From assembly GCA_965224325.1 (NCBI GenBank), contig CBDCYT010000007.1, positions 434,001-498,000 of the forward strand: DNA of 64,000 bases. The letters are read 5' to 3'. Position numbers and translations under genes: made by a program. Positions 23,900-34,303 of the stretch are shown here, in pieces. The notes under the pieces are model-generated. The model worked only from the letters and a program-made list of their open reading frames with translations. It had not been told where the DNA came from and searched no databases. Every line of letters starts with the position of its first letter. Position 1 is the first letter of the stretch. The stretch is from CBDCMJ01 sp965224325. GTDB taxonomy: Bacteria; Chloroflexota; Dehalococcoidia; Lucifugimonadales; UBA3495.

Positions 23900-26800
23900 A
23901 TGAACCAACTTGATAGAACATCGGCTTTGAAAGCGCTGCTCCGGGAGCGCATCCTGGTGGTCGACGGGGCCATGGGCACCTCCATTCAAGACCAGCAGCT
24001 AGGGCCTGAAGACTTCGGCGGGCCTGAGTACGAAGGTTGCAACGAATACCTGGTTGTTACCCGGCCCGACGTTATCACCGGGATACATCATGGGTTCCTG
24101 AACGCCGGAGCCGACATCATAGAGACCAACACCTTCGGCGCGACATCAGTAGTCCTCGCAGAGTACGACTTGGCTCATGAGGCCCGGCGGCTCAACCTGG
24201 TAGCGGCCCGGTTGGCTCGGGAAGCGGCCGAAGCGGCCAGCAGCGTTGAACGACCCCGATTTGTCGCGGGCTCCATGGGGCCGACCACCAAGACCATCTC
24301 CGTTACCGGAGGCATAAGCTTCGACGAGCTAGCGGAGTCCTATCAAGAGCAAGCGGCGGGGCTGATTGAGGGCGGCGCAGACGTGCTGCTTCTTGAAACC
24401 AGCCAGGACACCATGAACATAAAGGCTGGATTGGAGGGGATTGACCGGGCTTTTGCCGAGCTGGGGCAGCAGATACCTGTGGCGGTCCAAGGCACCATCG
24501 AGGCCATGGGCACCCTGTTGGCCGGGCAGGACGTGGAAGCTCTCTACACCTCCATCAGCCACCGGGACCTCATATGGATTGGTCTGAACTGCGCCACCGG
24601 TCCCGAGTTTATGACTGATCACATCCGCACGCTGGCCTCGCTCTCCGCATTCCCGGTGGCTTGTATTCCCAATGCCGGATTGCCCGACGAGGACGGAAAG
24701 TATAACGAGACCCCGGAGATGATGGCCGCCACCATCGGCCGCTTCGTCGAAGCCGGTTGGCTCAACCTGGTAGGCGGCTGCTGCGGCACCGTCTCGGAGC
24801 ACATTGGATTGCTGGCCGAGGTTGCCGCCGGAAAGCCTCCCCGCGAACCTGTCCGGTTGGCCGACACTCGCCTTTCAGGGATCGAGACCCTGATTGTGGA
24901 CGAAGACACCCGTCCCGTCATAGTGGGAGAGCGCACTAATGTCCTCGGCAGCCGTCGTTTTCGCCGGATGATCAACGAAGGCGCCCTCGAAGAGGCCGCG
25001 GAGATAGGCCGTCGCCAGGTGCGCAACGGGGCTCATTTGCTCGATGTCTGCCTCCAGGACCCGGACCGGGACGAAACCGTAGATATGATCGCAGTGCTCG
25101 ATCTGCTCACGAAGAAGGTCAAGGCTCCGATAATGATCGATTCCACCGACTCCGACGTGGTCGAGGTTGCCCTAAAACGCTTACAGGGCAAGTCGGTGAT
25201 CAACTCCGTAAACTTAGAGGACGGTGAATCCCGCTTTCAGGCCATAGTGCCATTGGCCCGGCGGTACGGCGCGGCGCTGGTGGTGGGTTGCATCGACGAC
25301 GACAAACAGCAGGCTCAGGCCGTCACCCGCCAGCGAAAGCTGGAGGTCGCGCAGCGTTCGTTCCAAATTTTGACAGAAAAGTACGGTGTTCCCCCGGAAG
25401 ACATCATCTTTGACCCCCTGGTCTTTCCGGCCGGCACCGGCGACTCGAACTACGTGGGATCTGCCGCCGAAACCATCGAAGGGGTTCGTTTGATCAAAGA
25501 GGCGCTTCCCGGGACCAAGACGGTGCTGGGAATCTCCAACGTATCATTCGGCCTACCCGTAGCGGGCAGGGAAGTGCTGAACTCGGTGTTCCTGTACCAC
25601 TGTGTTCAGGCCGGGTTAGACATGGCCATAGTCAACTCCGAGCTGATGCAGCGCTACACATCAATACCCGAGGAAGAACGCAAGTTGGCCGAGGACCTCA
25701 TTTGGTACGTGGGGGACGACCCGGTAGCTTCCTTCGCCGCACATTTCCGGGACCGGCCGGCTAAAGCGAGCGTCGAGGAGCGGCTCAACCTACCCTTGGA
25801 CGAGCGCCTGGCTATGGCGATAATCGAGGGGGTCAAAGAGGGGCTGGCTGAAGACCTGGATGAGGCCATGTCGGAACGAGAGCCCCTGGCTATAATCAAC
25901 GGCCCCCTGATGGCCGGCATGGAAGAAGTGGGCCGGCAGTTTAACGCCAACCAGCTGATAGTCGCCGAGGTGCTTCAGTCGGCCGAATCCATGAAATTCG
26001 CCGTGTCCCGTCTGGAGCTTCACATGGAACGGGTGGAGAGCGCCACCAAGGGGAAGATCGTCCTGGCAACCGTGAAGGGGGACGTCCACGATATCGGCAA
26101 GAACCTTGTAGAGATTATCCTAGCCAACAACGGGTACCGGGTCATCAACTTGGGGATCAAAGTCCCTCCACAAGACCTGATCGACGCCTACCGCGAGCAC
26201 AAGCCGGACATTATAGGCCTCTCCGGCCTGCTGGTGAAGTCGGCGCAAATGATGGTGGAGACTGCCCTCGATTTCCGCCAAGCGGGCATCGAATGTCCAG
26301 TGCTGGTAGGCGGCGCGGCCCTCTCCAACCGGTTTACCCGGCTGCGCATCGCGCCGGAATATCATGGACTGGTGGCCTACGCACCGGACGCCATGACTGG
26401 CCTGTCTCTGGCCAACACCATTCAGGACGCCGACGAGCGGCAAAAGCTGGCCGCCGGTCTTGAGCGCGAGTCCGAAGAGATCTTGAGGGCTGTCAGCCAG
26501 CGGGAAGCGCAGCCCGCCGCGGAGCAACCGGCGCCCGCGCCCACGCCCCAACTTCGGCATGATTTCCCAGTGCCCAAGCCGCCGGACCTACGGCTTCACG
26601 TACTGCGCGACTATGACCTGGAGGAGGTTTTCCCCTACATCAACCCCCAAATGCTCTACGGACGCCATCTGGGCTTTAAGGGTCGCTTTGCCGAGGCGTT
26701 TGCCTCCGGAGACGCCACAGCCCAGGAACTCTATGCTACGGTGCGCCGCGTTGAGGAGTTGGTGCTGGCCAGCCCGAATATCCGGGCCAATGGCCTGTTT

Positions 26801-27472
26801 AAATTCTTCCCCTGCCAGGCCGACGGGCAACACCTGCTAGTCTATGGGGCCGACGGCCAAACTGTGCTGGAACGCTTTTACTTTGGGCGCCAATCGCAGC
26901 GCGATGGCTTGAGTCTGGTGGACTACGTGCTGCCCACATCTACCCAACCTTCGTCCCGTAACGAAGGCCAAGGGGTTCGGTCCGGGCAGGAGCGGCCGAA
27001 CGGCCTCGAGGGATTGGACTACGTGGCCATGTTCGTCGTGTCGGTGGGGCACGGGGTATTGGACCTTTCGGAAGTCCTGAAGAAAGAGGGGCGATTCCTG
27101 GACTCCCACGTCTTGCAAGCCTTGGCCTTGGAAAGCGCCGAAGCCTTTGCGGAGCTGCTCCATCAGCAGATTAGGCAAATGTGGGGCTTTGGCGACCCGC
27201 AAGGGATTTCCTACCAAGACCTGTTCCGCACCCAATATCGGGGCCAGCGATACTCCTTTGGTTATCCGGCATGCCCCCGGTTGGAGGACCAGGAGCAGCT
27301 TTTCCGTCTGTTGGACGTTACCGCCAACATTGACGTGGAACTGACCGAAGGCTTCATGATGGATCCGGAATCATCAGTTTCAGCCCTGGTCTTTCACCAT
27401 CCTGACGCCAAGTACTTCAACCTGAGTGAAGCGGACATCGAGCGTCTGGAGCAGGACGTGGCGTCCCTATAA
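23900..27472 (+). CDS. metH: Cobalamin-dependent methionine synthase
   Basis: MetH transfers a methyl group from methyl-THF via cob(I)alamin to homocysteine. The 1190-residue protein has all four modules in order. The homocysteine domain starts with ILVVDGAMGTSIQ and has zinc-ligand cysteines in LNCATG and VGGCCGT (about residues 10-325). The pterin-binding domain includes PVIVGERTNVLGSRRF (about 350-620). The cap and B12 domains carry the His ligand in KGDVHDIGKNLVEIIL (about 726-741). The AdoMet reactivation domain contains YSFGYPACPRLEDQ and TEGFMMDPESSVSAL near the end. The ATG at 23900 is chosen because an upstream 26-residue extension lacks homology. Fhs at 28.3 kb supplies C1 units. 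Confidence 0.96.
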   Translation: MNQLDRTSALKALLRERILVVDGAMGTSIQDQQLGPEDFGGPEYEGCNEYLVVTRPDVITGIHHGFLNAGADIIETNTFGATSVVLAEYDLAHEARRLNLVAARLAREAAEAASSVERPRFVAGSMGPTTKTISVTGGISFDELAESYQEQAAGLIEGGADVLLLETSQDTMNIKAGLEGIDRAFAELGQQIPVAVQGTIEAMGTLLAGQDVEALYTSISHRDLIWIGLNCATGPEFMTDHIRTLASLSAFPVACIPNAGLPDEDGKYNETPEMMAATIGRFVEAGWLNLVGGCCGTVSEHIGLLAEVAAGKPPREPVRLADTRLSGIETLIVDEDTRPVIVGERTNVLGSRRFRRMINEGALEEAAEIGRRQVRNGAHLLDVCLQDPDRDETVDMIAVLDLLTKKVKAPIMIDSTDSDVVEVALKRLQGKSVINSVNLEDGESRFQAIVPLARRYGAALVVGCIDDDKQQAQAVTRQRKLEVAQRSFQILTEKYGVPPEDIIFDPLVFPAGTGDSNYVGSAAETIEGVRLIKEALPGTKTVLGISNVSFGLPVAGREVLNSVFLYHCVQAGLDMAIVNSELMQRYTSIPEEERKLAEDLIWYVGDDPVASFAAHFRDRPAKASVEERLNLPLDERLAMAIIEGVKEGLAEDLDEAMSEREPLAIINGPLMAGMEEVGRQFNANQLIVAEVLQSAESMKFAVSRLELHMERVESATKGKIVLATVKGDVHDIGKNLVEIILANNGYRVINLGIKVPPQDLIDAYREHKPDIIGLSGLLVKSAQMMVETALDFRQAGIECPVLVGGAALSNRFTRLRIAPEYHGLVAYAPDAMTGLSLANTIQDADERQKLAAGLERESEEILRAVSQREAQPAAEQPAPAPTPQLRHDFPVPKPPDLRLHVLRDYDLEEVFPYINPQMLYGRHLGFKGRFAEAFASGDATAQELYATVRRVEELVLASPNIRANGLFKFFPCQADGQHLLVYGADGQTVLERFYFGRQSQRDGLSLVDYVLPTSTQPSSRNEGQGVRSGQERPNGLEGLDYVAMFVVSVGHGVLDLSEVLKKEGRFLDSHVLQALALESAEAFAELLHQQIRQMWGFGDPQGISYQDLFRTQYRGQRYSFGYPACPRLEDQEQLFRLLDVTANIDVELTEGFMMDPESSVSALVFHHPDAKYFNLSEADIERLEQDVASL

Positions 27473-27597
27473 CCCAGCGCCGTATCCCTAAGGAGCGGCG
27501 ATAGGGTGGACCAACAACGGCGAACGCGTTAGGCCAGCAGTGTAGGCTATCGGGAAGCAGCGCGAATTGCTCCCCCAGTCCGGCCCTCATGCTTTAA

Positions 27598-27843
27598 CCG
27601 GCGGAGTCGGGGAACCTGACCAACCTGCAATGGCTGGTCCTTTCTTACAACCAGTTGACCAGGCCGATACCAGTGGAGTTGGGGAACCTGGCCTACTCGC
27701 AAGCCGTGGCTCTCTCTTACAACCAACTCCGGCAACCAGTTGACCAGGCGCCTACCCCCGAGTGCGCGATTTGCAACGGAATGACTTTTCAGACCTTGGC
27801 CTACCCTTCTGCGACAGTTGAGACAGATACTCGGCCATTGTAG
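27598..27843 (+). pseudogene. Relic of a leucine-rich-repeat gene
   Basis: Between metH and fhs a short stretch reads GNLTNLQWLVLSYNQLT, then ELGNLAYSQAVALSYNQL, which are two 24-residue leucine-rich repeats of the same style as the lipoprotein gene at 55570. There is no signal peptide, no start with Shine-Dalgarno sequence, and the repeats stop after two units and run into unrelated sequence. It is best read as the decayed end of a deleted or recombined repeat gene. Confidence 0.6.
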
Positions 27844-28300
27844 AACGTTGGCGACAATGGGACTGCGATAATCTTATCCGGCCTTCCTTGGCTCGGGTCT
27901 GACCCCTAATAGCGTCGGCGCAGTGCCCGCAGTGGCATTGATGCGACCAGTCGACTTGTTCTCGGGGCGGCCCACCTTGGCCACCGCCCAAGTGAGCAGT
28001 GGCTTTGTAGGAGCCCGACCATAGGCCCCATCCCAGGCCTGTCCTCTCTCCCCGCCGGCTGTAGCTAATCCCACTCAAGCGTGGTTTCATTGCCAGGACT
28101 TGCCCGGAGCGCCAGCGGCGCCGGGGCCCAAGATGGCGGTGGCTTCCCTCTTGGGCGCTTAGCGCGCCGGGGGATTAACCCCCTCCTGGCGTGCCGTGAG
28201 TTACTCCCCTCTCCTCAAGTCCGAACAGTGACTGTTCTTCGTGTATACTTTGCGGCAGCCCCATATTCGCGCAGGCCATTGTTGTGTATCGGAGGAACCG
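27844..28300. other. Intergenic region before fhs
   Basis: No gene is supported. The block CCTCAAGTCCGAACAG (28213-28228) matches the 3' end of the dispersed repeat at 2818 and 35674, and here it continues as the perfect palindrome GAACAG-TGA-CTGTTC (28223-28237). An inverted pair GGGGGATTAACCCCC lies at about 28170-28184. Confidence 0.4.
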
Positions 28301-29935
28301 GTGGACCAGATCGTCGACGTAGCCGCCCGCCTGGGCATCAAGGATGAGCACTTAATACCCTACGGCCGGTACAAGGCCAAGATATCCCTGGAGGCCCTGA
28401 AGGCCCGAGAAGGGCAGCCGCAGGGGAAGCTGGTGGTGGTGACCGGCATGACGCCCACCCCGGCGGGAGAGGGAAAGACAACCACGGCGGTCGGCCTCAC
28501 CCAGGGCCTGGGTAAGCTTGGGCGCCGGGCCACGGTCACACTGAGAGAGCCAACCCTGGGGCCTATTTTCGGCATCAAGGGAGGGGGCACCGGCGGTGGG
28601 AAATCGGTGGTGGTCCCGGAAGACGAAATCAATATTCACTTTACCGGCGACGCCCACGCAGTGAGTTCGGCTCACAACCTGCTGGCCGCGCTGGTGGATA
28701 ACGCCGTTTACCGAAAAGCGGCGCCGGGCCTGGACGCCTCGGGAATCAGTTGGGCCCGGGTAACCGACGCTTCGGACCGGGCGCTGCGGCAAGTGATAAC
28801 CGGCATAGGCGGCGACGCCAACAGCCCAATGCGAGAGACCCGGTTCGATATTGTTTCAGCCTCTGAGATCATGGCCATTCTGGCGCTGGCCGAGGGTCCC
28901 GAAGACTTGCGGGCGAGGCTTTCCCGCATCGTTGTGGGCGTCACCGGGGACAACAAACCCGTGGCCGTGGAGTCACTAGGCGTGGTCGGCGCTCTGATGA
29001 CCTTGTTGCGGGAAGCGATAATGCCCAACCTGGTCCAGACGTTGGAAGGACAGCCGTCGCTGGTCCACGCCGGTCCTTTTGGCAACATAGCCCACGGCTG
29101 TAACTCCATATTGGCTGACCGGCTGGCTCTGGCTTACTCAGACTACGTCATCACGGAAGCGGGGTTCGGCTCCGACTTGGGATTCGAAAAATTCATGCAC
29201 ATCAAGGCCCGGCAGAGTGGGTTGTTGCCCCACGCAGCGGTCTTGGTGGCCTCGGTTCGCGCTCTCAAGTGGCACGGAGGCGCTCCCAGGAACGCATTGG
29301 ACGTCCCAGATCTTAATAGGCTGCAGGCCGGCGGTCCCAACTTGGCTCACCACATAGACGCCATAAGCAGCTTCGGCGTGCCGGTGGTGGTGGCCATAAA
29401 CCGCTTTGGCAGCGATTCACCCGATGAGATCCAGGAAGTGGCGCGCATCGCCAAGGACGCCGGGGCCCAGGCTGCGGCGGAGTGCTCAGGGTTTGCTCTG
29501 GGCGGCGAGGGAGGAATGGCTCTGGGCGAGGCTGTGACCCAGGCGGCGGAGAAACCGCCAGATGTCAAGTATGCTTACGATCTCGATGCGCCTTGCCAGG
29601 AAAAAGTTTCGGCCCTGGCTAGAACCATCTACGGAGCCGACGACGTAAGATGGGCGCCCGAAGCGCTGCGGCGGCTTCGCTACTTCGAGGCTCAGGGATG
29701 GGGCAACCTGCCCATTTGCATGGCCAAAACCCACCTATCCACCAGCCACGACCCATCCCTTAAAGGCAGCCCCAGAGGGTACACTTTCCCCATATCGGAT
29801 ATTCGGGCATCCGTGGGCGCGGGCTTCCTGTACACTTTGGCCGGATCTGTGGCTACACTGCCGGGGCTGCCCTCCCGACCGCGCGCCCTCAACATGGACG
29901 TCACCGCCGACGGCCAGGTCGTAGACAGCACCTGA
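28301..29935 (+). CDS. fhs: Formate-tetrahydrofolate ligase
   Basis: This enzyme makes 10-formyl-THF from formate, THF and ATP. The 544-residue protein starts at a GTG just after GGAGG; a longer frame to 28241 has no homology at its front. Seen: the phosphate loop TPTPAGEGKTTTAVGL (about residues 51-66), the signature GIKGGGTGGGKSVVVPEDEINIHFTGD region (read in parts), PFGNIAHGCNS, and the potassium and folate pocket near the C-terminus with PGLPSRP. It is a little shorter than the usual 555 or so residues. Together with MetH it indicates folate C1 metabolism; no other Wood-Ljungdahl gene is in the window. Confidence 0.95.
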   Translation: MDQIVDVAARLGIKDEHLIPYGRYKAKISLEALKAREGQPQGKLVVVTGMTPTPAGEGKTTTAVGLTQGLGKLGRRATVTLREPTLGPIFGIKGGGTGGGKSVVVPEDEINIHFTGDAHAVSSAHNLLAALVDNAVYRKAAPGLDASGISWARVTDASDRALRQVITGIGGDANSPMRETRFDIVSASEIMAILALAEGPEDLRARLSRIVVGVTGDNKPVAVESLGVVGALMTLLREAIMPNLVQTLEGQPSLVHAGPFGNIAHGCNSILADRLALAYSDYVITEAGFGSDLGFEKFMHIKARQSGLLPHAAVLVASVRALKWHGGAPRNALDVPDLNRLQAGGPNLAHHIDAISSFGVPVVVAINRFGSDSPDEIQEVARIAKDAGAQAAAECSGFALGGEGGMALGEAVTQAAEKPPDVKYAYDLDAPCQEKVSALARTIYGADDVRWAPEALRRLRYFEAQGWGNLPICMAKTHLSTSHDPSLKGSPRGYTFPISDIRASVGAGFLYTLAGSVATLPGLPSRPRALNMDVTADGQVVDST

Positions 29936-30057
29936 GCCGGAGTATCCGGCCCGGCGGTAATAACAGAGAGTTTCCTATTCAGCGCCCTGCTGGGGCAACG
30001 GCTCCCGAGGCTTACTTAGCCCCCATTTGCCCAGCATTCCGGCAAATCGGACCGTGG

Positions 30058-31179
30058 CTACAATCCCAGGGCGTCCGCCAAGCGACGGCGGTGGAACCGA
30101 GGGTCGCCCAGATAGTGGTACAAGGTGCGCGAAGCGGTGGTGTGGAGGGTCAGACCATACTCCGTCATGCTGCCCACCCCGGCATGGACCTCGTGGGCAA
30201 AATTGCACGCCTGATAGTAGGCCTGGGACCCCACGGCTTTGGCCAAGTGGACACTGTCGATGGCTGGCCGGCCGGTGTCCAGCTTCCACAACGCCTCATA
30301 GGTAGTCCACCGGGCTGCGTCTAACTGATTGACCAGGTTGATGATATGGTCTTGCACCCTCTGGAAGCGCCCTATGGGGGTCCCGAACTGGACCCGGGTC
30401 CTGCTGTATTCCACGGACATGTCATAAACCGCCTGACAGGCGCCAACCAGAAAGGCTCCCAGCAGCGGGACTGCCCGGCCTATCGCCCATTGGAGGGCAT
30501 CCCATCCGGCTTCGAAAGACTCCCCCAACAGGCTGCTTTGGTCGACTTTCACGCGGTCTAGCTTGACCTCGGCCAGGTTCCAGGAGAAACCGGGCAGGGA
30601 GCGAATTTCCACGCCGGGCGCGGTGGAAGGCACTAACAGCAACCCCACGTGGCCGCTGTCTTCCGACCTCGCGGCGCACAGGAGATGAGAGGCAGAGGCC
30701 GCATCCAACACGTAGGCCTTGGCGCCGTCCAACCTGAAGGTACCGCCATCTCGCTTCGCAATCAGGCCAACGTCGTCTGCTTCCCAGCCATAGTCCGCCT
30801 CGGTCACCGCCGGCGTCAGGGTTCGTTCGCCTGCGGCCAGGAGCGGTAGCCATTGGCGCTTCTGCTCTTCAGTACCCCCGGCCAGCACGCTGAACATTCC
30901 GAGGGCCGCCGAGCTAATATGAGGCCCAGGAACAGGACCCCGGCCGAGCTCTTCGAAAAGGACCCCCGCGTCGGTGAGAGAGCCCCCTTCTCCGCCGTAT
31001 TCCCGGGGTACTGCGATGCCCAGCCAGCCGGTGTGCGCCAGCTTTCGCCACGGCTCAGAGGTAACCGGCATGCCCGAACCGGCGATCTCAAGCAAGACCT
31101 CTTTAGGATACTCTTGCTGGACGAACCGGCGGACCGCAGCCTTGAGTATTTCTTGTTCCGGAGTTAATGCCAGGTCCAT
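30058..31179 (-). CDS. Acyl-CoA dehydrogenase (shorter paralogue)
   Basis: This FAD enzyme oxidises acyl-CoA to enoyl-CoA or is a related partner subunit. The 373-residue protein has the N-terminal helical domain (LTPEQEILKAAVRRFVQQEY), the mid beta domain with TPAVTEADYGWE and AYVLDAASASHLLCAAR, and the C-terminal helical domain with SRTRVQFGTPIGRFQRVQDH and HEVHAGVGSMTEYGLTLHTT. The Glu of the usual catalytic region is not certain. It follows a 410-residue dehydrogenase gene on the same strand, and such pairs often form heteromeric enzymes in actinobacteria and Chloroflexota. Confidence 0.9.
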   Translation of the reverse strand: MDLALTPEQEILKAAVRRFVQQEYPKEVLLEIAGSGMPVTSEPWRKLAHTGWLGIAVPREYGGEGGSLTDAGVLFEELGRGPVPGPHISSAALGMFSVLAGGTEEQKRQWLPLLAAGERTLTPAVTEADYGWEADDVGLIAKRDGGTFRLDGAKAYVLDAASASHLLCAARSEDSGHVGLLLVPSTAPGVEIRSLPGFSWNLAEVKLDRVKVDQSSLLGESFEAGWDALQWAIGRAVPLLGAFLVGACQAVYDMSVEYSRTRVQFGTPIGRFQRVQDHIINLVNQLDAARWTTYEALWKLDTGRPAIDSVHLAKAVGSQAYYQACNFAHEVHAGVGSMTEYGLTLHTTASRTLYHYLGDPRFHRRRLADALGL

Positions 31180-31355
31180 AGTTACTCTTTAATACTCTTT
31201 AAGATAATCTTTCTTCGTATTTCTTCCGGCTTTGGAATACACTGTCCCAAAGTCGGCGGATAGTTTCGATTTGGCTTTTCCGGTTATTCATCTCCGGGTT
31301 GGCCTTACTTAAAGAGGGCGCCGAAATTCGCACCACCCAGTCACCCGGCAGTACC

Positions 31356-32588
31356 TTATGCCAGGGCGCCGGCTTTCTCTTTGATCTCCCTGCCAATACC
31401 GATGCGCCGGGCCATAATTACCTTCTGAATGTCCGCCGTGCCACCCGGATGGAGAGCAATGAGAGCCGACCGCATGTACGCTTCCATGTGCCCCTCGTCG
31501 GCGCCCAAAGCGGGATCGTAGGTAAGAGCGGCTGGACCCAGTATGTCCAGGATGGCCGTGGCTTGGCGCAGTCCCGACATCTTGCGGTAGTAAGAGGCCT
31601 GGGGGCCCTCGTAGGTAATGGTAGCCTGGGTGTGGCGCATCCAGTAGTTCCGTAGATTGAACAACCGGGAGATTTCCGCGTCGATGTAGACGTCGACCAA
31701 GCGGTCTCTCACATCCGGATCTTTAGTCATGGGCTTCCCGCGCCGTTGGTTAGCGCGGCAGTGGTCGAACAACCGGTCCACCAGCCAGTTTCGCGATATG
31801 CGCCCGCCGGACCCGTGTTCCAGCTCCAAATGGGTGGTCGCGACCTTCCAGCCCTCATTCTCCCCGCCCACCAAATTAAAGGCGGGCACCCGGACATTGT
31901 CGAAATACACAGTGTTCTTCACGCCCGAACCGGCTCCGGACTCCCCGCCGGAAATCAGCAAGTCCATGGGCCGGATGGTGATGCCGGGCAGATTGGAGGG
32001 AATCATGAACCAGCCCAGATTCTGGTGCCGGGGCGCCTCGGTGTCGGTGACGGTCAGGGTCCACATGTAATCGCAGCCCAGACCGCTGCCCACGAAGACC
32101 TTCTGGCCGTTGATAACGTAGTCGTCCCCGTCGAGTTGGGCGGTAGACTTGACGTTGGCCAAATCCGAGCCGGCCTCCGGCTCGGAGAGTAGCTGCCAGG
32201 TGCGGACCTCACCTTTAAAAATTTGAGGCAAGAAGAAGCGCTTCTGTTCCTCGTCTCCCCAGACTAGGATCGAGGCGCCTCCCAATTTACCCCCGCTGTC
32301 ATAGTAGGGCGGGAGAGTCAACCCGTAGCTGTCGATCTCCTCCTCGATAATCACCGCGTGATCCAAGGAAAGGCCGCCCCCGCCGTACTCGGTAGGGGCG
32401 GTGGGCCAAAGCCAGCCCTGGGCTCCCAGGCGGCGGCCCAAATCGCGGCGCTTCAGGTACTGTTCATAGGTGAGATCGGCGGGGTCCGGCGGGTGGACTA
32501 TATCGGGGGGTATGTTGTCTTGAAGCCACGCCCGCACCTCGGTGCGAAATATTTCCTGTTCCGTCGTATAGGTGGGCTCAAAGTTCAT
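31356..32588 (-). CDS. Acyl-CoA dehydrogenase (longer paralogue)
   Basis: The 410-residue acyl-CoA dehydrogenase starts with EQEIFRTEVRAWLQDNIP, has GAQGWLWPTAPTEYGGGGL (substrate pocket region), LLSEPEAGSDLANVKSTAQ (FAD contact), and the C-terminal helical domain with LNLRNYWM-like and LHPGGTADIQKVIMARRIG segments. The last is the typical end, GTADIQKxIIARRIG. The ATG follows GGAGG at 8 bases. It precedes the shorter paralogue by 176 bases on the same strand. Substrate unknown. Confidence 0.93.
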   Translation of the reverse strand: MNFEPTYTTEQEIFRTEVRAWLQDNIPPDIVHPPDPADLTYEQYLKRRDLGRRLGAQGWLWPTAPTEYGGGGLSLDHAVIIEEEIDSYGLTLPPYYDSGGKLGGASILVWGDEEQKRFFLPQIFKGEVRTWQLLSEPEAGSDLANVKSTAQLDGDDYVINGQKVFVGSGLGCDYMWTLTVTDTEAPRHQNLGWFMIPSNLPGITIRPMDLLISGGESGAGSGVKNTVYFDNVRVPAFNLVGGENEGWKVATTHLELEHGSGGRISRNWLVDRLFDHCRANQRRGKPMTKDPDVRDRLVDVYIDAEISRLFNLRNYWMRHTQATITYEGPQASYYRKMSGLRQATAILDILGPAALTYDPALGADEGHMEAYMRSALIALHPGGTADIQKVIMARRIGIGREIKEKAGALA

Positions 32589-32743
32589 TGGGAAGCCTCC
32601 GTGGGGGTTGGCCGGGCGGCAACCAACGTCAGGCGGTGAAGCGGGCTATGCCGTCAAGCGCAGCAAGACCAAACGGCCGATCATGCTTATTCGTTGCTCG
32701 CCTATTTTGGAAGTTGGAAACTTTCGCGCGTTGCGGGCGCGGA

Positions 32744-34303
32744 TTATTGGGACCTGATCGCCCGGCCCGGCAAAGCGCCAGTGTGGCTTCCATTATCCAC
32801 CACCAGTTTGCCGTTGACCAGCACGTAGTCTATGCCGGCCGGATACTGCTTGGGCTGCTCGAAGGTAGCCTTGGCCTCTACCAAGTCCGGGTCGAATACA
32901 ACTATGTCCGCCTTCATGCCGTCCCTTAGGATGCCCCGGTCGCTTAAGCCCAATCTCTGCGCCGGTATGGCCGACATTTTCCGGACCGCCTCCTCCATAC
33001 GAAGCAGGCCCTCTTCGCGAACGAACTGGCCCAGCACGTAGGGGAAGGCGCCGTAGGTCCTGGGATTGGGCATTTCTCCGGTCAAGAGACCGTCGGAGCC
33101 TACCATTTGGGCCGGATGGCGAAGGATTTGACGGATATTGTCCGGATTGCCGGTGCGGGCCACAAAAGCAACGTTCAAGTTTTCCTCAATCAACAGGTCG
33201 CAAATTGTGTCGACTATTGACTTACCCTGGGCCGCGGCGAGGTCGGTCAGCGAGCGTCCCTCCCACTCCTTGTTCTTGGCAGACCCGACGTGGCTAAAAA
33301 TGTAATGGTCCAAACTCAAGCCCCACATTGGGTTCACTGAGTCGCCCAGCTCATCCCGCACTTTGCGGTCTTGGATGCGGGCCAGCAAAGCGGCCGGGCC
33401 GCCCGCGTGGACCCAGTAGGGTAGTAGGGAGTGCAAAATCGTGCTGGCCGCGGCGTACGGATATTGGTCGAAAGTTACGTCAACTCCGCCGCTGCGGGCC
33501 TCGTCCACCAGCCTTACCATTTGCTCGCCCATACCCTCCACCGGGCTGTGATAGTGGGAGATGTGCACGGGCAGCCCGCTGCGGCGGCCGATAGCTACCG
33601 CCTCCCGGAAGGGGTCCAGCAGGCGGTCTCCCAGGCTGTACCGGGCGTGGGTCATGTAGAGTCCGCCCAAATCCTTGACGGCGTCACACACCGCTGCCAG
33701 TTCGTTGGTGTCGCTGTAGGCTCCGGGAGGATAGGTCAACCCGGTGGTGAAACCAAACGCCCCGTCTCGCATTCCCTGGCGGGCCAATTCCTGCATCCGC
33801 CGCAACTCGGCCTCAGTGGGCAGCCGGTCGTCCCACCCCATGGCTTCGATGCGTATAGCTGCGTGGGGAACCAGGTAAACCACGTTACATGCCACCCCCT
33901 GGTCGAACAGGGCCAGAAACTCCCTGACGCTGCTCCAGCGAACGCCGGGCGGCGGCTTTCCGTTGACTGCGGCCAAGTACGTAAGCAGGTGTTCCAGGTT
34001 GCCAGGAGAAATAGGCGCGTAGGATAGGCCGTCCATCCCCAACAACTCAGTGGTAACACCTTGGCGCACCTTGGCTTCATGGCGAGGGTTGGACAGCATC
34101 ATCAAGTCCGAATGGGAATGCATGTCGATGAAGCCGGGACAAACGACGTATTGGCTGGCGTCGATTACACGCCCCGCCTGCAAGGATGAAGCGTCGCCGC
34201 GTATGACGCTCAGCCGGTCGCCGGAAACACCGACACTGGCGCGGAACCAGGTCTGGCCGGTGCCGTCAACTACCCGGCCGTCTCTTAACAGTAAGTCGAA
34301 CAC
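32744..34303 (-). CDS. D-aminoacylase-like amidohydrolase
   Basis: The 519-residue metal-dependent amidohydrolase resembles N-acyl-D-amino-acid deacylases and dihydroorotase-like enzymes. Seen: FDLLLRDGRVVDGTG at the start, the metal motif PGFIDMHSHSD (about residues 61-71), VTTELLGMDG, LYMTHARYS, VHISHYHSP with further histidines, the Asp region VGSDGLLTGEMPNP, and the final ADIVVFDPD of the composite beta domain. The GTG start at 34303 is 4 bases after GGAGG; an upstream ATG adds 17 residues without homology. It lies divergent from the cysteine desulfurase gene. A second, distinct family member is at 44634. Confidence 0.9.
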   Translation of the reverse strand: MFDLLLRDGRVVDGTGQTWFRASVGVSGDRLSVIRGDASSLQAGRVIDASQYVVCPGFIDMHSHSDLMMLSNPRHEAKVRQGVTTELLGMDGLSYAPISPGNLEHLLTYLAAVNGKPPPGVRWSSVREFLALFDQGVACNVVYLVPHAAIRIEAMGWDDRLPTEAELRRMQELARQGMRDGAFGFTTGLTYPPGAYSDTNELAAVCDAVKDLGGLYMTHARYSLGDRLLDPFREAVAIGRRSGLPVHISHYHSPVEGMGEQMVRLVDEARSGGVDVTFDQYPYAAASTILHSLLPYWVHAGGPAALLARIQDRKVRDELGDSVNPMWGLSLDHYIFSHVGSAKNKEWEGRSLTDLAAAQGKSIVDTICDLLIEENLNVAFVARTGNPDNIRQILRHPAQMVGSDGLLTGEMPNPRTYGAFPYVLGQFVREEGLLRMEEAVRKMSAIPAQRLGLSDRGILRDGMKADIVVFDPDLVEAKATFEQPKQYPAGIDYVLVNGKLVVDNGSHTGALPGRAIRSQ

